Assembly: GCA_902774915.1 (NCBI GenBank)
Contig: CACYKH010000001.1
Coordinates: 180,642-244,641 of the forward strand
Direction: 5' to 3'
DNA: 64,000 nucleotides
Source of the DNA: an uncultured Lachnospiraceae bacterium
GTDB taxonomy: Bacteria; Bacillota; Clostridia; Lachnospirales; Lachnospiraceae
Shown: piece after piece, positions 16,244 through 26,856 of the stretch
How the letters are laid out: each line of letters opens with the position of its first letter
Numbering within the stretch: the first letter of the stretch is position 1
Program-made: the position numbers and the translations under genes
The notes under the pieces: generated by a model
Told to the model about the DNA's origin: nothing
The model's database searches: none
What the model saw: only the letters and a program-made list of their open reading frames with translations

Positions 16244-17914
16244 TTAGAACAATCCTACGATTTCTCCACTCTCGTAAACATCAATTCGCTCTGCAGCAGG
16301 ACTCTTAGGAAGTCCAGGCATAGTCATAATCTGACCAGCAATTGCAACAACGAATCCTGCACCTGCAGAAACATAAACCTCTCTGATATTAACCTTAAAT
16401 CCTGTAGGTCTTCCAAGCAGCTTCTGATCATCAGAAAGTGAATATTGTGTCTTTGCCATACATACAGGAACATTACTAAATCCAAGAGCCTCAAGCTTCT
16501 TAAGAGCATTATTAGCTTCTGGGCTGTACTCAACACCGTCAGCACCATAGATTTCCTTAGAGATTGTCTCAATCTTCTCCTTAAGACTAAGGCTATCCTC
16601 ATAAAGGAACTTGAAGTTAGGGCTTCCTTCTTCAACAGCATCAAGAACCTGCTTAGCAAGTTCAATTCCGCCTTCTCCGCCCTTCTCCCAAACTTCAGAG
16701 ATAGCGAATCTGCAGCCCTTATCCTCTACAAACTCCTTAATAGCTGCAACTTCAGCATCTGTATCAGCTACAAACTTATTGATTGTCACAACTACAGGAA
16801 CATTGTACTTCTTAAGATTCTCAATGTGCTTTCCAAGGTTAACTATACCCTTCTTAAGAGCCTCAACATTCTCCTTATTAAGCTCATCCTTTGGAATTCC
16901 ACCGTTATACTTCATAGCTCTTGCTGTTGCAACAAGTACTACAGCATCTGGCTTAATACCAGCCATACGGCACTTAATATCAAGGAACTTCTCAGCTCCA
17001 AGGTCTGCACCGAAACCAGCCTCTGTAATAACAAGGTCAGCAGCCTTAAGAGCAAGCTTTGTTGCTCTTACTGAGTTACATCCATGAGCGATATTTGCAA
17101 ATGGTCCACCATGAACAAATACTGGATTATTCTCAAGTGACTGAATAAGGTTTGGTCTGATGGCATCCTTAAGAAGAACTGTCATAGCACCAACTGCCTT
17201 AAGCTGCTCAGCTGTTACAGGCTCATTATCATAGTTATATGCTACGATTATCTTACCAAGTCTTGCCTTGAGATCTTCAAGATTCTCAGCAAGACAAAGG
17301 ATTGCCATAACCTCAGTAGCAACAGTTATACAGAAGTGATCCTCTCTTACAACACCGTCAAGTCTCTTTCCAAGACCAACTGTAATATTTCTAAGAGCTC
17401 TATCATTCATATCCAGACATCTCTTAATAACAACTCTCTTAGGGTCAATTCTTAGCTCATTACCCTGAAGTAAATGGTTATCAAGCATAGCACAAAGAAG
17501 ATTGTTTGCAGATGTGATTGCATGGAAATCACCAGTAAAATGCAGATTAAGCTTATCCATTGGAACCGCCTGAGCATATCCGCCACCTGCAGCTCCACCC
17601 TTAATACCAAAGCAAGGACCAAGGGATGGTTCTCTTATAGCTACAACTGAGTTAACATCCAGCTTTCTCATTGCATCTCCAAGACCAAGTGTAACTGTAG
17701 TCTTTCCTTCACCTGCTGGAGTTGGATTGATAGCTGTAACGAGTACAAGCTTACCATTCTCCTTATCAGCTAATTTACCGATGAATTCATCGCTAAGCTT
17801 AGCCATACTCTTTCCATACATTTCGATATCATCTTCAGTAGCACCGATTTTCTCAGCGATCTTTCTGATATCAAGCATTGTAGCTTCCTGTGCGATTTGG
17901 ATGTCTGTTTTCAT
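16244..17914 (-). CDS. fhs: Formate-tetrahydrofolate ligase
   Basis: ATP-dependent synthesis of 10-formyl-THF from formate; the cytoplasmic entry of formate into one-carbon metabolism in anaerobes. 556 residues, the usual length. P-loop-like [15 protein letters not shown], then [22 protein letters not shown] in conserved position (only part quoted: [13 protein letters not shown]), and C-terminal [13 protein letters not shown] are all present. AAGGAG lies seven bases before the ATG. With folD it supplies purine and Met synthesis, and fits a formate-handling fermentative anaerobe. Confidence 0.97.
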   Translation of the reverse strand: MKTDIQIAQEATMLDIRKIAEKIGATEDDIEMYGKSMAKLSDEFIGKLADKENGKLVLVTAINPTPAGEGKTTVTLGLGDAMRKLDVNSVVAIREPSLGPCFGIKGGAAGGGYAQAVPMDKLNLHFTGDFHAITSANNLLCAMLDNHLLQGNELRIDPKRVVIKRCLDMNDRALRNITVGLGKRLDGVVREDHFCITVATEVMAILCLAENLEDLKARLGKIIVAYNYDNEPVTAEQLKAVGAMTVLLKDAIRPNLIQSLENNPVFVHGGPFANIAHGCNSVRATKLALKAADLVITEAGFGADLGAEKFLDIKCRMAGIKPDAVVLVATARAMKYNGGIPKDELNKENVEALKKGIVNLGKHIENLKKYNVPVVVTINKFVADTDAEVAAIKEFVEDKGCRFAISEVWEKGGEGGIELAKQVLDAVEEGSPNFKFLYEDSLSLKEKIETISKEIYGADGVEYSPEANNALKKLEALGFSNVPVCMAKTQYSLSDDQKLLGRPTGFKVNIREVYVSAGAGFVVAIAGQIMTMPGLPKSPAAERIDVYESGEIVGLF

Positions 17915-17935
17915 GATTTTCTCCTTATCTATAAT

Positions 17936-17951
17936 TTCTTGCGAGCAAGAA
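17936..17951 (-). terminator. Perfect small palindrome between ftsK and fhs
   Basis: TTCTTGC-GA-GCAAGAA forms a 7-bp stem with a two-base centre in the 55-base gap. It lacks a U-run, so it may be an operator or a processing site as well as a weak terminator. Confidence 0.35.
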
Positions 17952-17969
17952 TGATTTTAAGTTTATCAA

Positions 17970-20660
17970 TTATGACATGCTATCTAGTTTTTCATCGAAT
18001 TCAGAAATATTCATAAGAATCTTTCTAGGTTTTGTTCCTTCTTCAGGTCCAACAACTCCGAACTCTTCGAGCTGATCCATAATACGGGCAGCTCTGTTAA
18101 ATCCTATACGAAGCATTCTCTGGAGATAACCTATCGAAGCCTTATCCTTTTCGATTACGAATCTGGCTGCATCTTCAAAGTATTCATCATATCTGTCATC
18201 GTCACCAGATGAACCACCAGCTCCACCACCGGAAGCTCCGCCGCCTCCAACACTGGATGAATTAATACTTTCAGCAACAGATTCATCATAAGTTGCTTCT
18301 CCGCCATTATTCTTAATGTAATCAACAACGGCAACAACTTCGTCATCATCTATAAATGCACCCTGCACTCTGACAGGTTTCGTATATCCTGTTGGATAGA
18401 ACAACATATCACCCTTACCGAGAAGCTTCTCAGCACCAACCATATCAATGATTGTTCTGGAATCAACTCCGGATGAAACAGCGAATGCAATACGTGATGG
18501 CACATTCGCCTTAATAAGACCTGTGATAACATCTACAGAAGGTCTTTGTGTTGCAATAACAAGATGAATACCAGCTGCTCTGGCAAGCTGTGACAGACGT
18601 ACTATGCTGTCCTCAACCTCTTTATGAGCAACCATCATAAGGTCAGCAAGCTCATCAACGATAACAACGAGCTGATACATATGCTTAAACTGAGGATCCT
18701 CATTTGGTCCCTGTTCCTTAACCTTCTTGTTAAAGCCTTCCATATTTCTAACATTATAGTTAGAGAATATCTGATATCTCTTTGTCATCTCCTCAACTGC
18801 CCAGTTAAGAGCACCTGCTGCTTTCTTAGGATCTGTGACAACAGGAATAAGAAGATGTGGAATACCATTATAAGCTGTAAGCTCTACCATCTTAGGATCG
18901 ATCATGATCATTCTTACATCTTCTGGTGAAGATTTGTAGAGAATACTCATTATAAGAGTATTTATACAAACAGATTTACCTGAACCAGTAGCACCTGCAA
19001 TAAGAAGGTGAGGCATCTTGGCAATATCATGAATAACAATCTGACCACTGATATCCTTACCAACGGCAAATGCCACGTTGGACTTAAATCTTCTAAAGAG
19101 ATCATTATCAATAAGATCTCTGAAGTAAACTACCTGATTAGACTTATTAGGAATTTCTATACCTATTGCAGCTTTACCAGGAATAGGAGCTTCTATACGT
19201 ATATCTGTGGCTGCAAGAGCCATCTTAATATCATTTTCAAGAGAAACAATCTTACCAACTCTTACACCCTGTTCAGGCTGAAGCTCATAACGCGTGATAG
19301 CTGGACCAACTGAACAGTTTGTGATGGTAACATTTACACCAAAGCTTTCAAGAGCTGACTTAAGTGTTATAGCCGTTTCTCTAATAGTTACATCACTGGT
19401 TCTGTCATATGAACTTCTACCACCGGATTTAAGCAACTTAACAGGAGGGAACTTGTATTTTTTCTTAGGCTTAGACTGTCCGTCTATTTCCTTAGTAATC
19501 TCCTGTGTCGCCTCAGCTGTATCTCGAGCAGTAACCTTTTCTTCAACCTCTGTCTCAGCCTCAGAACTTCTCATTTTAGGTCCTTTATATTGCTGATCAG
19601 GTTCCACACCCTGTGAGCCCTGGTCAAAAGTCTGCTGTACAAATGATTGCTGCATTGGTTGCTGCATTGGCTGCTGATTAACAAACTGACTATTAGAAGT
19701 ATTATCAAATGGATCATTATAAGTTCTAGGATCCACTTCAAGTTCAAAGAAGTCCTTTGGCTTATACTCTGGAGCTACTTTCTTCTTTGTTTCCTTAGCA
19801 CTGCGAAGCTCTTCGAGACTCTTAATCTCCTGAACCTCTTCCTCTTCAACAACCTTATTAGGTCGCTTTCCGCCTCGTTTAACTCTTGCATCATCAGTCT
19901 GTGGAAGAACCTTCATGCTATCGAACATTGCACTAGACTGGGAACGGGCTCTTTGTCTTGCAGCCTTTCTTTCCCTTTCAGCCTTGTTGATGAGTTCTTC
20001 AATCTCTCGTTCTTCCTCATCCTCTTCATCATAGTCATAATCGTCATCAATTTCAGGTTCTCTGGCATTTAGGAATAAGAAAAGCTTTCCAATATCAGCA
20101 AGTCTTATATTAGTTACCATGATAATAGCTATCATAGTAATAAGAACTGTGATGATAACAGCTCCAACTCTACCTATAAGCTTGGCAATAAGCACTATTA
20201 TTCCACCAAAGAGAACTCCACCGCCTCGATGATCACTATAACCATCAAAATATAGATCCTTAATTCCGAATCCTTTGGTTCCAACTATCAGCTGACAAAT
20301 GAAGCTGAAGGCAAGGAACATAACAGTGATCCAGATAAGTTTCTTTATAAGCTTAGGCTTTGGACCATTTGCCATAATAAAGCAAAATGCAATAAAGAAG
20401 AAAATTGGAAGCACATAGAATGATATTCCGAAAAGACCAAAGAAAAATCCACTGATTACATCTCCGAACTTTCCACACACTCCATATGTTCCAAGTATAA
20501 GTATCAGATTAATAGCAAAAAAGACAATGGCGTAGATATCCCTGAGATTTTCAGGAGGTGTCTTAGCCTCTGCTCTTTCAGCTGCTTTCTGTCTTTGATA
20601 AGCCTTTGTATTCTTATTTGGGGTTCTTTTTCTATTACTATTTGACTTAGTATTAGCCAT
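17970..20660 (-). CDS. ftsK: FtsK/SpoIIIE DNA translocase
   Basis: Hexameric ATP-driven DNA pump that clears chromosome from the division septum. 896 residues from the ATG at 20660, favoured over an upstream GTG because AGGTGG lies just ahead. Four membrane helices (about 40-185), a long acidic and Gln-rich linker (about 200-390), the RecA-like motor with Walker A GATGSGKS and Walker B VVIVDELADLMM, and a C-terminal winged-helix gamma domain ending in GVVGPEEGTKPRKIL. A Gly/Ser-rich loop precedes the gamma domain. Whether it works in division or sporulation cannot be told from sequence. It lies downstream of the GH94 gene behind a hairpin. Confidence 0.96.
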   Translation of the reverse strand: MANTKSNSNRKRTPNKNTKAYQRQKAAERAEAKTPPENLRDIYAIVFFAINLILILGTYGVCGKFGDVISGFFFGLFGISFYVLPIFFFIAFCFIMANGPKPKLIKKLIWITVMFLAFSFICQLIVGTKGFGIKDLYFDGYSDHRGGGVLFGGIIVLIAKLIGRVGAVIITVLITMIAIIMVTNIRLADIGKLFLFLNAREPEIDDDYDYDEEDEEEREIEELINKAERERKAARQRARSQSSAMFDSMKVLPQTDDARVKRGGKRPNKVVEEEEVQEIKSLEELRSAKETKKKVAPEYKPKDFFELEVDPRTYNDPFDNTSNSQFVNQQPMQQPMQQSFVQQTFDQGSQGVEPDQQYKGPKMRSSEAETEVEEKVTARDTAEATQEITKEIDGQSKPKKKYKFPPVKLLKSGGRSSYDRTSDVTIRETAITLKSALESFGVNVTITNCSVGPAITRYELQPEQGVRVGKIVSLENDIKMALAATDIRIEAPIPGKAAIGIEIPNKSNQVVYFRDLIDNDLFRRFKSNVAFAVGKDISGQIVIHDIAKMPHLLIAGATGSGKSVCINTLIMSILYKSSPEDVRMIMIDPKMVELTAYNGIPHLLIPVVTDPKKAAGALNWAVEEMTKRYQIFSNYNVRNMEGFNKKVKEQGPNEDPQFKHMYQLVVIVDELADLMMVAHKEVEDSIVRLSQLARAAGIHLVIATQRPSVDVITGLIKANVPSRIAFAVSSGVDSRTIIDMVGAEKLLGKGDMLFYPTGYTKPVRVQGAFIDDDEVVAVVDYIKNNGGEATYDESVAESINSSSVGGGGASGGGAGGSSGDDDRYDEYFEDAARFVIEKDKASIGYLQRMLRIGFNRAARIMDQLEEFGVVGPEEGTKPRKILMNISEFDEKLDSMS

Positions 20661-20673
20661 TCTTCCCACCTTT

Positions 20674-20702
20674 AAACCCCTCCACGAATAGTCGCGGAGG
20701 GG
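20674..20702 (-). terminator. Hairpin after the GH94 gene
   Basis: CCCCTCC pairs with GGAGGGG (20677-20683 with 20696-20702), loop of 12, followed on the minus strand by TTTAAA. Probably a partial terminator between the phosphorylase gene and ftsK; the ftsK ribosome site begins directly after it. Confidence 0.6.
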
Positions 20703-20726
20703 AAGTTTATTAGTAAATAAAATTGA

Positions 20727-23138
20727 TTATGAAATAGTAAGAACTATTTCATTTTCAGCCTGCAGTTTATCTGCAGGAATGTATGGTGCATCTAAAGCCT
20801 CTCCATTGAGTGTGATACTCTTGAATCCGCTCTCTGCTCCATTTGGATTCAGAACCTTGATATTAAGGTGTGAACCACGGAAGTCTTTTGATATTTCAAA
20901 TTCCTTCCAGTCTGAAGGTATTGAAGGTGCGATCTTAAGACCATAGAAATCAGGTCTCATACCCATTATACCTTCTACGCAACCAACCATTACAGTTGAT
21001 GCTGTTCCTGTAAGCCAGTGAACATGAGCTCTACCATGCTTTGGACTATCCTTACCTTCAACAAACTGACCATAGCAATATGGCTCCAGTTTTCTAATCT
21101 CAGCCTTATCATTCTGAGCGGCAGGGGCATTTTCCATGAAATACTCGAAAGCTCTGTTTCCGTGACCCTTAAGGGATTCAGCAAGGATTATCCAACCCTG
21201 TGGCTGTGAGAATATACCACCATTCTCTTTAGTAGATGCATTAAAGAGAAGCATCAGAGCTCCATCGAATGCATGTTCCTTATAAGCAGGTGCCATGAGC
21301 ATAACACCGTAATCAGTATTAAGCTCTCTATGTACACTTTCAAGTGCAAGATCAGACTGCTCTTCACTTGCAAAACCACTGATAACTGACCAGCTCTGTG
21401 GATTCAGCCACATATTAGCTTCTGGATCGTTTCTGTTACCAATTTCTTTACCAGATTCCATATATCCTCTGATAAATCTATCCTCGTTCCAGCATGCATC
21501 AAGGATCTTACCAAGCTTTGCCTGCTGTTCGTCGATATATGCAATATAGTCAGTATCATTCTTATGCTCTGCAAATTTCTTGATTACTGTAAATGCATAA
21601 TAAAGCTGGAATGCAACGAATGTAGATTCGCCCTGCTTTCCAAGTCTCAGACAATCATTCCAGTCAGCATGAAGACCTGCTGGCATTCCATGATTTCCAA
21701 GTCTGTTAAGTGAGAAGTCTATAGCACGCTTAAGGTGATCATAAACTGTTCCCTCATCTTTATTTGCATATGTGATAACTTCATCAATAAATTCAAGATT
21801 TCCTGATTCAGAAATGTACTTAAATACTGTAGGGAACAGCCAAAGTGCATCATCAGCTCTGTAAGATGGATGACCTGTTTCTTTAGCATATACAGAATTC
21901 TCATCATTCTCATCAGGACATGTTTCATGACCTGCATTGTGGTTGAACTTAACCAGTGGAAGTCCACCACCATTGTCAACCTGTGCTGAAAGCATAAATC
22001 TAATCTTATCTGCTGCCATCTCAGGATCAAGATGAATGATACCCTGAATATCCTGAACTGTATCACGATATCCATAACCATTTCTAAGACCACAATAGAT
22101 GAATGATGCAGCTCTTGACCAGATAAATGTCATAAAGCAGTTAAATGCATTCCATGTATTGATCATTGTATTGAACTCTTCACTAGGTGTCTTAACCTGG
22201 AAGTGAGCGAGTTTACCATGCCAATATGTAATAAGTTCATTAAGATCAGCCTTTACAGCTTCCTCAGCGTTATTGTAGTTATTTAAGATAGCCTCAGCCT
22301 CATCATCGGACTTCATTCCAACAACAAATACAAGACACTTTGACTCACCAGGAGCAAGACTAACTTTAGATGAAAGTGCACCGCAACTGTTGAGATTGTA
22401 GTTCATATCTCCACCGAGGTCACCTGTCTCAACTCCAATAGGATTTGAATAATTGCGGTAGTTTCCAAGGAATGACTCCTTATCACCACAATATGAAGAA
22501 ACAGGAGAACCAGCGAGACCAAGGAATCTCTGCTTTACTGTACTTCCATTTACAGATGATTTGTTAACATTCTCGTTGATCACCTGCTTAACTCTGTTAT
22601 TTACAAAATAAGTTCTTGTAATAAAGAGTGTATACTGAAGGTTAACCTGATCCTGCTCATAGTTACCTTCATTTGTAAATTCAGCATATCCTGTAAGTGT
22701 GAGGTCTCTCGCCTTATCAGAATTGTTTGTCACCTTAACTGCCCATACTTCATAAGTCTTATCAAGAGGAACATAGTATGTAGCCTCAGATGTAATCTCA
22801 TTATAGTCAGCCTTGATAACCGTATATGCTGTACCATGTCTTACTTCACTATTGAAAGTATCAAGAGATTTTCCGACTGGCATCCATGAATTTGACCAGT
22901 ATTCACCGGACTCGTTATCTCTAAGATAGATATAACGACCCGGCTGATCAAAACTATTAAATACATATCTAAGTATACGTCCGTTAGCTCCGGATTTCTC
23001 GAAGCTGTAACCTCCAGCATTATTTGAAATAATAGCACCGTATTCAGGGGAGCCAAGATAGTTTGCCCATGGAGCTGGTGTATCTGGCTTTGTAATTACA
23101 TATTCCTTTTTGGTTTCATCAAAATACCCGTATTGCAT
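20727..23138 (-). CDS. GH94 disaccharide phosphorylase, probably cellobiose phosphorylase
   Basis: Cytoplasmic enzyme splitting a beta-glucoside with phosphate into glucose 1-phosphate plus glucose, saving ATP after cellobiose uptake. 803 residues, no signal peptide. Domain order is that of GH94: N-terminal beta-sandwich (about 1-290), helical linker, (alpha/alpha)6 barrel and C-terminal beta domain. The catalytic acid lies in HADWNDCL near residue 492, the position known for Cellvibrio cellobiose phosphorylase. The NGYGYRDTVQD segment is family-typical. Length fits cellobiose or laminaribiose phosphorylase; cellodextrin phosphorylases are about 980. No transporter is adjacent. An AAGGAG precedes the ATG. 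Family certain, exact disaccharide less so. Confidence 0.9.
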   Translation of the reverse strand: MQYGYFDETKKEYVITKPDTPAPWANYLGSPEYGAIISNNAGGYSFEKSGANGRILRYVFNSFDQPGRYIYLRDNESGEYWSNSWMPVGKSLDTFNSEVRHGTAYTVIKADYNEITSEATYYVPLDKTYEVWAVKVTNNSDKARDLTLTGYAEFTNEGNYEQDQVNLQYTLFITRTYFVNNRVKQVINENVNKSSVNGSTVKQRFLGLAGSPVSSYCGDKESFLGNYRNYSNPIGVETGDLGGDMNYNLNSCGALSSKVSLAPGESKCLVFVVGMKSDDEAEAILNNYNNAEEAVKADLNELITYWHGKLAHFQVKTPSEEFNTMINTWNAFNCFMTFIWSRAASFIYCGLRNGYGYRDTVQDIQGIIHLDPEMAADKIRFMLSAQVDNGGGLPLVKFNHNAGHETCPDENDENSVYAKETGHPSYRADDALWLFPTVFKYISESGNLEFIDEVITYANKDEGTVYDHLKRAIDFSLNRLGNHGMPAGLHADWNDCLRLGKQGESTFVAFQLYYAFTVIKKFAEHKNDTDYIAYIDEQQAKLGKILDACWNEDRFIRGYMESGKEIGNRNDPEANMWLNPQSWSVISGFASEEQSDLALESVHRELNTDYGVMLMAPAYKEHAFDGALMLLFNASTKENGGIFSQPQGWIILAESLKGHGNRAFEYFMENAPAAQNDKAEIRKLEPYCYGQFVEGKDSPKHGRAHVHWLTGTASTVMVGCVEGIMGMRPDFYGLKIAPSIPSDWKEFEISKDFRGSHLNIKVLNPNGAESGFKSITLNGEALDAPYIPADKLQAENEIVLTIS

Positions 23139-23167
23139 ACATTAAACTCCTTGCAATGTATATTTTT

Positions 23168-25252
23168 TTACTGATCAGCATCCTTAAGCGAAAGACTGAT
23201 CTTGCCCATATCAATACCTAAAACCTTAACTCTAACTTTATCCCCTATATTTACAACATCCTCAACCTTTTCTACTCTCTCATTAGCAAGCTTTGAGATG
23301 TGTATCATACCATCTTTGTTAGGTGTAATCTGAACAAATGCACCGAATGGCATTATTCTTACGACTTCACCTTCATATGTCTTACCGATCTCGATAGGAT
23401 CAACAATAAGCTTGATTGTCTTGATAGCATTGTCAATTCCATCCTGGTTGATTCCGCAAACAGAAACCATACCCTCATCATCGATGTCGATCTTAACTTC
23501 ATTCTCTTCGATAATCTGGTTGATCATCTTACCCTTCTGGCCGATTACATCACCAATCTTATCTGGGTCGATCTGAAGTGAAATGATCTTTGGAGCATAT
23601 TCATTAACTGTCTCACGTGGAGCTGGGATAGCCTTAAGCATGCACTCATCAAGGATGAAGAAACGAGCTTCTCTTGTACGTGCAATAGCACCCTTAATAA
23701 TCTCATCTGTAAGACCATGAATCTTAATATCCATCTGAATAGCTGTGATACCTTCCTTAGTACCTGCTACCTTGAAGTCCATGTCTCCGAAGAAGTCCTC
23801 AAGACCCTGGATATCTGTAAGAAGAACAAAGTCGTCATCTGTCTCACCAGTTACAAGACCACAGCTGATACCAGCTACTGGAGCCTTGATAGGTACACCA
23901 GCTGCCATAAGTGACATACATGATGCACATGTTGAACCCATTGATGTTGATCCGTTAGATTCGAATGTCTCGGATACGGCACGGATAGCATATGGGAACT
24001 CTTCCTTAGATGGAAGTACTGGAGTAAGAGCTCTCTCTGCAAGTGCTCCGTGTCCAATCTCACGACGTCCTGGTCCACGACTTACCTTTGTCTCACCAAC
24101 TGAGTATGAAGGGAAGTTATAATGATGCATATATCTCTTCTCTGTTACAAACTCATCAAGACCATCGATTCTCTGTGCCTCTGAAAGAGGTGCAAGTGTT
24201 ACGATATCGCAGATCTGTGTTTGTCCTCTAGTGAACATAGCTGAACCATGAACTCTAGGAATAAGATCAACCTCAGCTGCAAGTGGTCTGATCTGGTCAA
24301 GTGCACGACCATCTGGACGCTTGTGATCTTTAAGGATCATCTTACGTACTGTCTTCTTCTGATACTGATAAAGAGCATCACCGAGGAATCCAAGCCACTC
24401 TTCGTTGTCTGCATATCTCTCTTTTAACTGCTCCTTGAAAGCATCAATGTTCTTCTCTCTTGTCTGCTTGTCATCTGTAAATACAGCCTCTTCCATAACT
24501 TCTGGAGGAATAACAGTCTTGATATCCTCGAAAAGCTCTTCAGGAACTGCATAGCTCTTATAAGTGAACTTCTCTTTTCCGCAATCAGCAACAATCTTAT
24601 CGATGAACTCGATAACCTTCTGGTTAACCTTGTGTGCCTCGAAGATAGCCTCAAGCATCTTGTCTTCAGGTACCTGATTAGCACCAGCCTCGATCATGAT
24701 AACCTTATACTTTGTTGAAGCAACTGTAAGGTTAAGGTCTGAAACTGAAAGCTGAGCTGCACTTGGGTTAAATACTAAGTGATCGTTGATGAGACCAACC
24801 TGTGTTGTTGCACAAGGGCCATCAAATGGGATATCTGAAATAGATGTTGCGATAGCTGAACCAAGCATAGCTGTAAGCTCTGGTCTGCAATCTGGGTCTA
24901 CTGAAAGAACTAAGCTCTCAAGAGTTACATCATTTCTGAAATCCTTTGGGAAAAGAGGTCTCATAGGACGGTCAATAACACGACATGTAAGTGTTGCGTT
25001 CTCAGATGCCTTTCCCTCTCTCTTATTAAATCCACCAGGAATCTTACCAACAGCGTACATCTTCTCGTTGTACTCAACTGAAAGTGGGAAGAAATCTATT
25101 CCATCCCTTGGCTCCTTTGAAGCCGTTGCTGTTGAAAGAACTACAGTATCACCATAATGAATGAGTACTGCTCCGTTTGCCTGCTTACCGACTCTGTCAA
25201 CGTCTACGCGAAGAGTTTTCCCGGCAAGTTCCATTTCGTACTTTTTGAACAT
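23168..25252 (-). CDS. pnp: Polynucleotide phosphorylase
   Basis: Phosphorolytic 3'-5' exoribonuclease of the RNA degradosome. 694 residues from the ATG at 25252, which has AAGGAG seven bases upstream; the frame extends 28 codons further but those lack family similarity. Two RNase PH domains (second with SFESNGSTSMGSTCA and the catalytic Asp-rich DDDFVLLTDIQG region), a helical linker, KH domain (IIGDVIGQKGKMI-like, about 560-620) and C-terminal S1 domain (GAFVQI.PNKDGMIHIS). Length is standard. In most bacteria it directly follows rpsO; here aroE-aroK and a repeat lie between, and it has its own promoter. Confidence 0.97.
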   Translation of the reverse strand: MFKKYEMELAGKTLRVDVDRVGKQANGAVLIHYGDTVVLSTATASKEPRDGIDFFPLSVEYNEKMYAVGKIPGGFNKREGKASENATLTCRVIDRPMRPLFPKDFRNDVTLESLVLSVDPDCRPELTAMLGSAIATSISDIPFDGPCATTQVGLINDHLVFNPSAAQLSVSDLNLTVASTKYKVIMIEAGANQVPEDKMLEAIFEAHKVNQKVIEFIDKIVADCGKEKFTYKSYAVPEELFEDIKTVIPPEVMEEAVFTDDKQTREKNIDAFKEQLKERYADNEEWLGFLGDALYQYQKKTVRKMILKDHKRPDGRALDQIRPLAAEVDLIPRVHGSAMFTRGQTQICDIVTLAPLSEAQRIDGLDEFVTEKRYMHHYNFPSYSVGETKVSRGPGRREIGHGALAERALTPVLPSKEEFPYAIRAVSETFESNGSTSMGSTCASCMSLMAAGVPIKAPVAGISCGLVTGETDDDFVLLTDIQGLEDFFGDMDFKVAGTKEGITAIQMDIKIHGLTDEIIKGAIARTREARFFILDECMLKAIPAPRETVNEYAPKIISLQIDPDKIGDVIGQKGKMINQIIEENEVKIDIDDEGMVSVCGINQDGIDNAIKTIKLIVDPIEIGKTYEGEVVRIMPFGAFVQITPNKDGMIHISKLANERVEKVEDVVNIGDKVRVKVLGIDMGKISLSLKDADQ

Positions 25253-25445
25253 TTTGTTTCTCCTTCGTATAATTTTTATAGAGATTACACGAGGGGTCCG
25301 AAACAACTGAAAAAACATGAAAAAACCTTTTGTCATGTTAACTGTTATTCATGGCTTTTCAGCAGTCTCGGTCAGGAAAAATACAGCGTTTCCTTCTACC
25401 TCGCATAATCCATACAAGTTTACCATAACAAAAGGTGCTATTCAA
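25253..25445 (-). promoter_or_regulatory. pnp promoter and long structured leader
   Basis: A candidate promoter TTGAAT-17-TAAACT (25440-25445 and 25417-25422) would give a leader of about 155 bases. An inverted repeat of 12 bases with one mismatch (around 25326-25337 and 25424-25435) can close part of it or overlap the promoter. Long leaders are common ahead of pnp, which autoregulates by leader cleavage in enterobacteria. The promoter match is moderate. Confidence 0.5.
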
Positions 25446-25469
25446 CTAAATTTATTATATTTTTGTATT

Positions 25470-26828
25470 TTAGAATTCAATAATCTCCGCTATCTCTGAT
25501 GGTGTTAATCTATCTGTGTAAATAACCTGATCAGCAAATAACTCATAATATGGATTTCTGCTATCCAGCATCATGCTTACACGTTTTCTAAGTTCTTCCT
25601 CAGATTCTGATTGCAGAAGTGGTCTTGTATCATCACCTTTTACGCGTTCCACTATTGTATCCACATCAGCCTTAAGATATACCACATGTCCTAGCTTACC
25701 AAGATTATCCCTGTTTTCCTTTCTAAGAACTGCGCCGCCGCCAGTTGAGATAACAGTATTTGAAAGATTACTGAGATCAGCTATAACCTTGGATTCAAGA
25801 TTTCTGAAATACTCCTCTGATTCATAAGTAAAGATATCATTTATGGATCTTCCCTCTTTCTCAACAATATACTCATCAAGATCAATAAAATCCATATTCC
25901 TATCCTTAGCAAGCGCATTACCAACACTTGTCTTGCCTGAACCCATATAACCAACAAGAACTATATTTCCGCCATAAAGCTTTTTAGAAAGCTCAGCATA
26001 TACTGTATCTGCCATTTCATGAGTCACTCTTACGCCAAACCACATTTCAAATGCTATTATACCCTGATAAAGAAGCATTGTAAGTCCATTATCATTCTTC
26101 ACTCCAAGACTATTTAACTTCGCAATAAATGGAGTCACAGCCGGATTGTAAATAAGATCATAACCATATTCAGCCATACTGTAGAAATCATCATCATCTA
26201 TAAGAAGTCCATCTCCCTCTTTAAGACCAATAGATGTGCACTGGAACATAATATACTTATCTTCAGGAATCTCCTTATATTTACTGAGACTCAGTGCCTT
26301 TAATTCAACTGAAGGATAATCCTTTCCCAGCTTGGCAACAATATCTTCAGCCTTTTCAAAGCTTCTATTTAAGATATAAACAGCCTTTACACCAGACTTG
26401 ATAAGCATAAGACAAACAGCCCTGGCAGCTCCGCCAGCACCAATAATGATAGCCTTCTTACATTCAAGCTTCACATGCCTTGACTCAATAGCCCTCTTAA
26501 GACCAGGCATATCTGTATTATAGCCCTTATACCCTCCAGCACTTCTTACGAGCGTATTAACGGCACCAATCTCAGCCGCTTCCTCATCAACACTAACAAG
26601 GGACTTCATAACATCCTGCTTATAAGGAACAGTGACATTGAGACCATAAACACCAGAAGCCGAAAGACCCTTCACGGCCACATCAATATCACTCTCCACA
26701 TGTATAGGCACATATACTGCATTTATTCCCATCAATCCACACAATGTATTATGAATAACAGGCGACAGAGTATGCTCAATTGGATTTCCAATCACACCTA
26801 TTATCTTAGTCTTACCATCTATGTTCAT
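25470..26828 (-). CDS. Fused shikimate dehydrogenase-shikimate kinase
   Basis: One 452-residue protein covering two steps of the shikimate pathway. Residues 1-285 are AroE: substrate-binding NPIEHTLSP, catalytic K70 in VTVPYK, D106 in GYNTDMPG and NADP-binding GAGGAAR (130-136). Residues about 286-452 are AroK: P-loop GYMGSGKT (293-300), FIDLDEYI and GGGAVLR. Both parts have intact active-site motifs and full length, so this is a working fusion and not a stop-codon readthrough. It makes shikimate 3-phosphate from dehydroshikimate; aroC, the last enzyme, lies 700 bases upstream past rpsO. GGGGG precedes the ATG. Confidence 0.95.
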   Translation of the reverse strand: MNIDGKTKIIGVIGNPIEHTLSPVIHNTLCGLMGINAVYVPIHVESDIDVAVKGLSASGVYGLNVTVPYKQDVMKSLVSVDEEAAEIGAVNTLVRSAGGYKGYNTDMPGLKRAIESRHVKLECKKAIIIGAGGAARAVCLMLIKSGVKAVYILNRSFEKAEDIVAKLGKDYPSVELKALSLSKYKEIPEDKYIMFQCTSIGLKEGDGLLIDDDDFYSMAEYGYDLIYNPAVTPFIAKLNSLGVKNDNGLTMLLYQGIIAFEMWFGVRVTHEMADTVYAELSKKLYGGNIVLVGYMGSGKTSVGNALAKDRNMDFIDLDEYIVEKEGRSINDIFTYESEEYFRNLESKVIADLSNLSNTVISTGGGAVLRKENRDNLGKLGHVVYLKADVDTIVERVKGDDTRPLLQSESEEELRKRVSMMLDSRNPYYELFADQVIYTDRLTPSEIAEIIEF

Positions 26829-26856
26829 TTCTTTCCCCCTTTAGAAAAAAGTAGAT

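Noticed and set aside
16445-17074. 209-codon plus-strand frame opposite fhs
   Set aside because: Shadow of a highly conserved gene; codon use and content not protein-like.
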